Origin: Saturnia japonica
Lineage: Eukaryota > Arthropoda > Insecta > Lepidoptera > Saturniidae
DNA: 64,000 nt
NCBI GenBank assembly: GCA_033032175.1
Contig: CM065304.1
Span: 7,068,001 to 7,132,000 of the forward strand
Direction: 5' to 3'
Shown here: positions 63,088 to 64,000 of the stretch, piece by piece
How positions within the stretch are numbered: position 1 is the first letter of the stretch
Layout: each line of letters begins with the position of its first letter
Translations under genes and position numbers: made by a program
The notes under the pieces: model-generated
Seen by the model: the letters and a program-made list of their open reading frames with translations, nothing else
The model's database searches: none
Told to the model about the DNA's origin: nothing

Positions 63088-64000
63088 CTTACATAAAGTT
63101 AAAAACACACACAGTACAGTTAAAAGTTGTGAATTATTATTGAGTGCTCGTTCCTGTCACTTTTCTAATTGAATTAAAATTATCTTGCAAGTTTATTGAA
63201 CTGGAAAATAAACTTGAAACAACTCTAACTACTGGAGTAGTTTATCATTTCTCATAACAATCTCGTCCAGCATTATCGAAATAATGAAATTTGAACACAA
63301 CTTTTAACTCTAAATTCTCGATCATTTTGTATTTCGTATAATATAAAGGATTTTTATTTTTATCTTTGCGACTAAGAATTACTAAAAAACGTTGAAAGCG
63401 TTACCAACCAACCAACCAACCAAACCAACATTACTGTTCATTCTATCCGGTTATTCGAGCACTCCAGCAAAAACATTGATCGAAAATCTGAATACATAAA
63501 TGTCTATTATTGTAAATTTAACTACGGCACTCAACATCAAAATGATTATGGAAACAGACGCTCAGTTTTAGCATACGTCCATTGTTATGGTATACACGGT
63601 ATACACCCTAAGTAAATTGATATTGGTTCCAGTTATTGGTTAAGTTCCAAATACGACGACGAATTTATAAGCTTTATTTCTACGTATTTACTATCTTTAA
63701 ATACCTAAACTCTTTATTTTTAAACTAGCAATAGTAAATCAATGATTATTAATATGTAAATGCTTAATATATAATATATAATATATGTATTAATACGTGA
63801 AGTAAATTCGGACACCTTTATAAGTATATTGCGCACTCGGAGGAGTGTGAGATTTAGCGTGGTTAAAGTTTACTTGGAGAAGGAGTGCTGTTAGCGACGC
63901 ATAGGGCTAGGCGTGATGATTTAGGAAATAACATGGACAATTAGTTGTAGGTATAAGTTGCTAGGCTTAAGGAATAAGCATTTACATATTAATAATCATT

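Larger units (their letters stand above)
61306..64000. other. gene-free, repeat-bearing right end
   Basis: No coding region is supported. 62255-62495 is a short interspersed repeat (GTGACTGACTGACTGATC start, ACTGAACGGATTGGGCTGAA core, CCCCTATAGGGGTGTAACGG, end at AATAGCTAGTA). 62660-63087 is dispersed repeat copy 4. (ACCA)n lies at 63403-63421. The rest is AT-rich. Confidence 0.5.

Noticed and set aside
1..64000. CRISPR arrays, bacterial operons or phage genes
   Set aside because: No spaced identical repeats with unique spacers and no prokaryotic gene layout; the sequence is eukaryotic.

Overview
The window reads as nuclear DNA of an insect, almost certainly a moth or butterfly (Lepidoptera). 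It is AT-rich, has GT-AG introns, and is full of retroelement tails and short interspersed repeats of the kind common in lepidopteran genomes. The species cannot be named from sequence alone. There is no sign of bacterial operons, CRISPR or organellar DNA.

Host genes. The main gene is Dip2 (disco-interacting protein 2, + strand). I trace it through seven internal exons at 13224-13304, 31842-31970, 34049-34316, 41502-41623, 46615-46915, 47234-47545 and 49886-50078. Their splice phases agree at every junction except the end of exon 3, which carries one surplus base. The first exons and most of the two adenylate-forming domains lie outside the window or were not found. An intronless zinc-finger gene (321 aa, seven fingers) sits on the - strand at 9041-10006 and may lie inside the first Dip2 intron.

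Layout. 1-2.4 kb: unassigned DNA and short repeats. 2.4-5.1 kb: a PIF/Harbinger-type pair, made of a four-exon Myb/SANT gene with one frameshift and a retroelement inserted in its last intron, plus a truncated transposase on the other strand. 5-13 kb: repeats and the zinc-finger gene. 15.9-22 kb: a copia remnant, a Jockey 3' end with target-site duplication, and a decayed BEL/Pao element. 27.7-28.8 kb: a TTAA-flanked element with terminal inverted repeats. 32.7-33.0 kb: an unidentified coding remnant. 34.9-39.3 kb: a complete Ty3/gypsy element with identical LTRs. 42.2-43.5 kb: a dead mariner with perfect inverted repeats. 45.3-46.2 kb: a LINE fragment. 54.5-55.9 kb: an unclassified GC-rich element holding an array of small covarying hairpins. 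56.1-61.3 kb: an intact Jockey-type non-LTR retrotransposon with a 12-bp target-site duplication and a 66-base poly(A) tract.

How it fits together. From 13 kb onward nearly all the transposable elements sit in Dip2 introns or in the region after its last visible exon, so they enlarge the gene without interrupting recognised exons. Two elements look young: the gypsy copy and the full-length Jockey copy. The most unusual structure is the hairpin array near 55.3 kb, whose stems change on both arms together.
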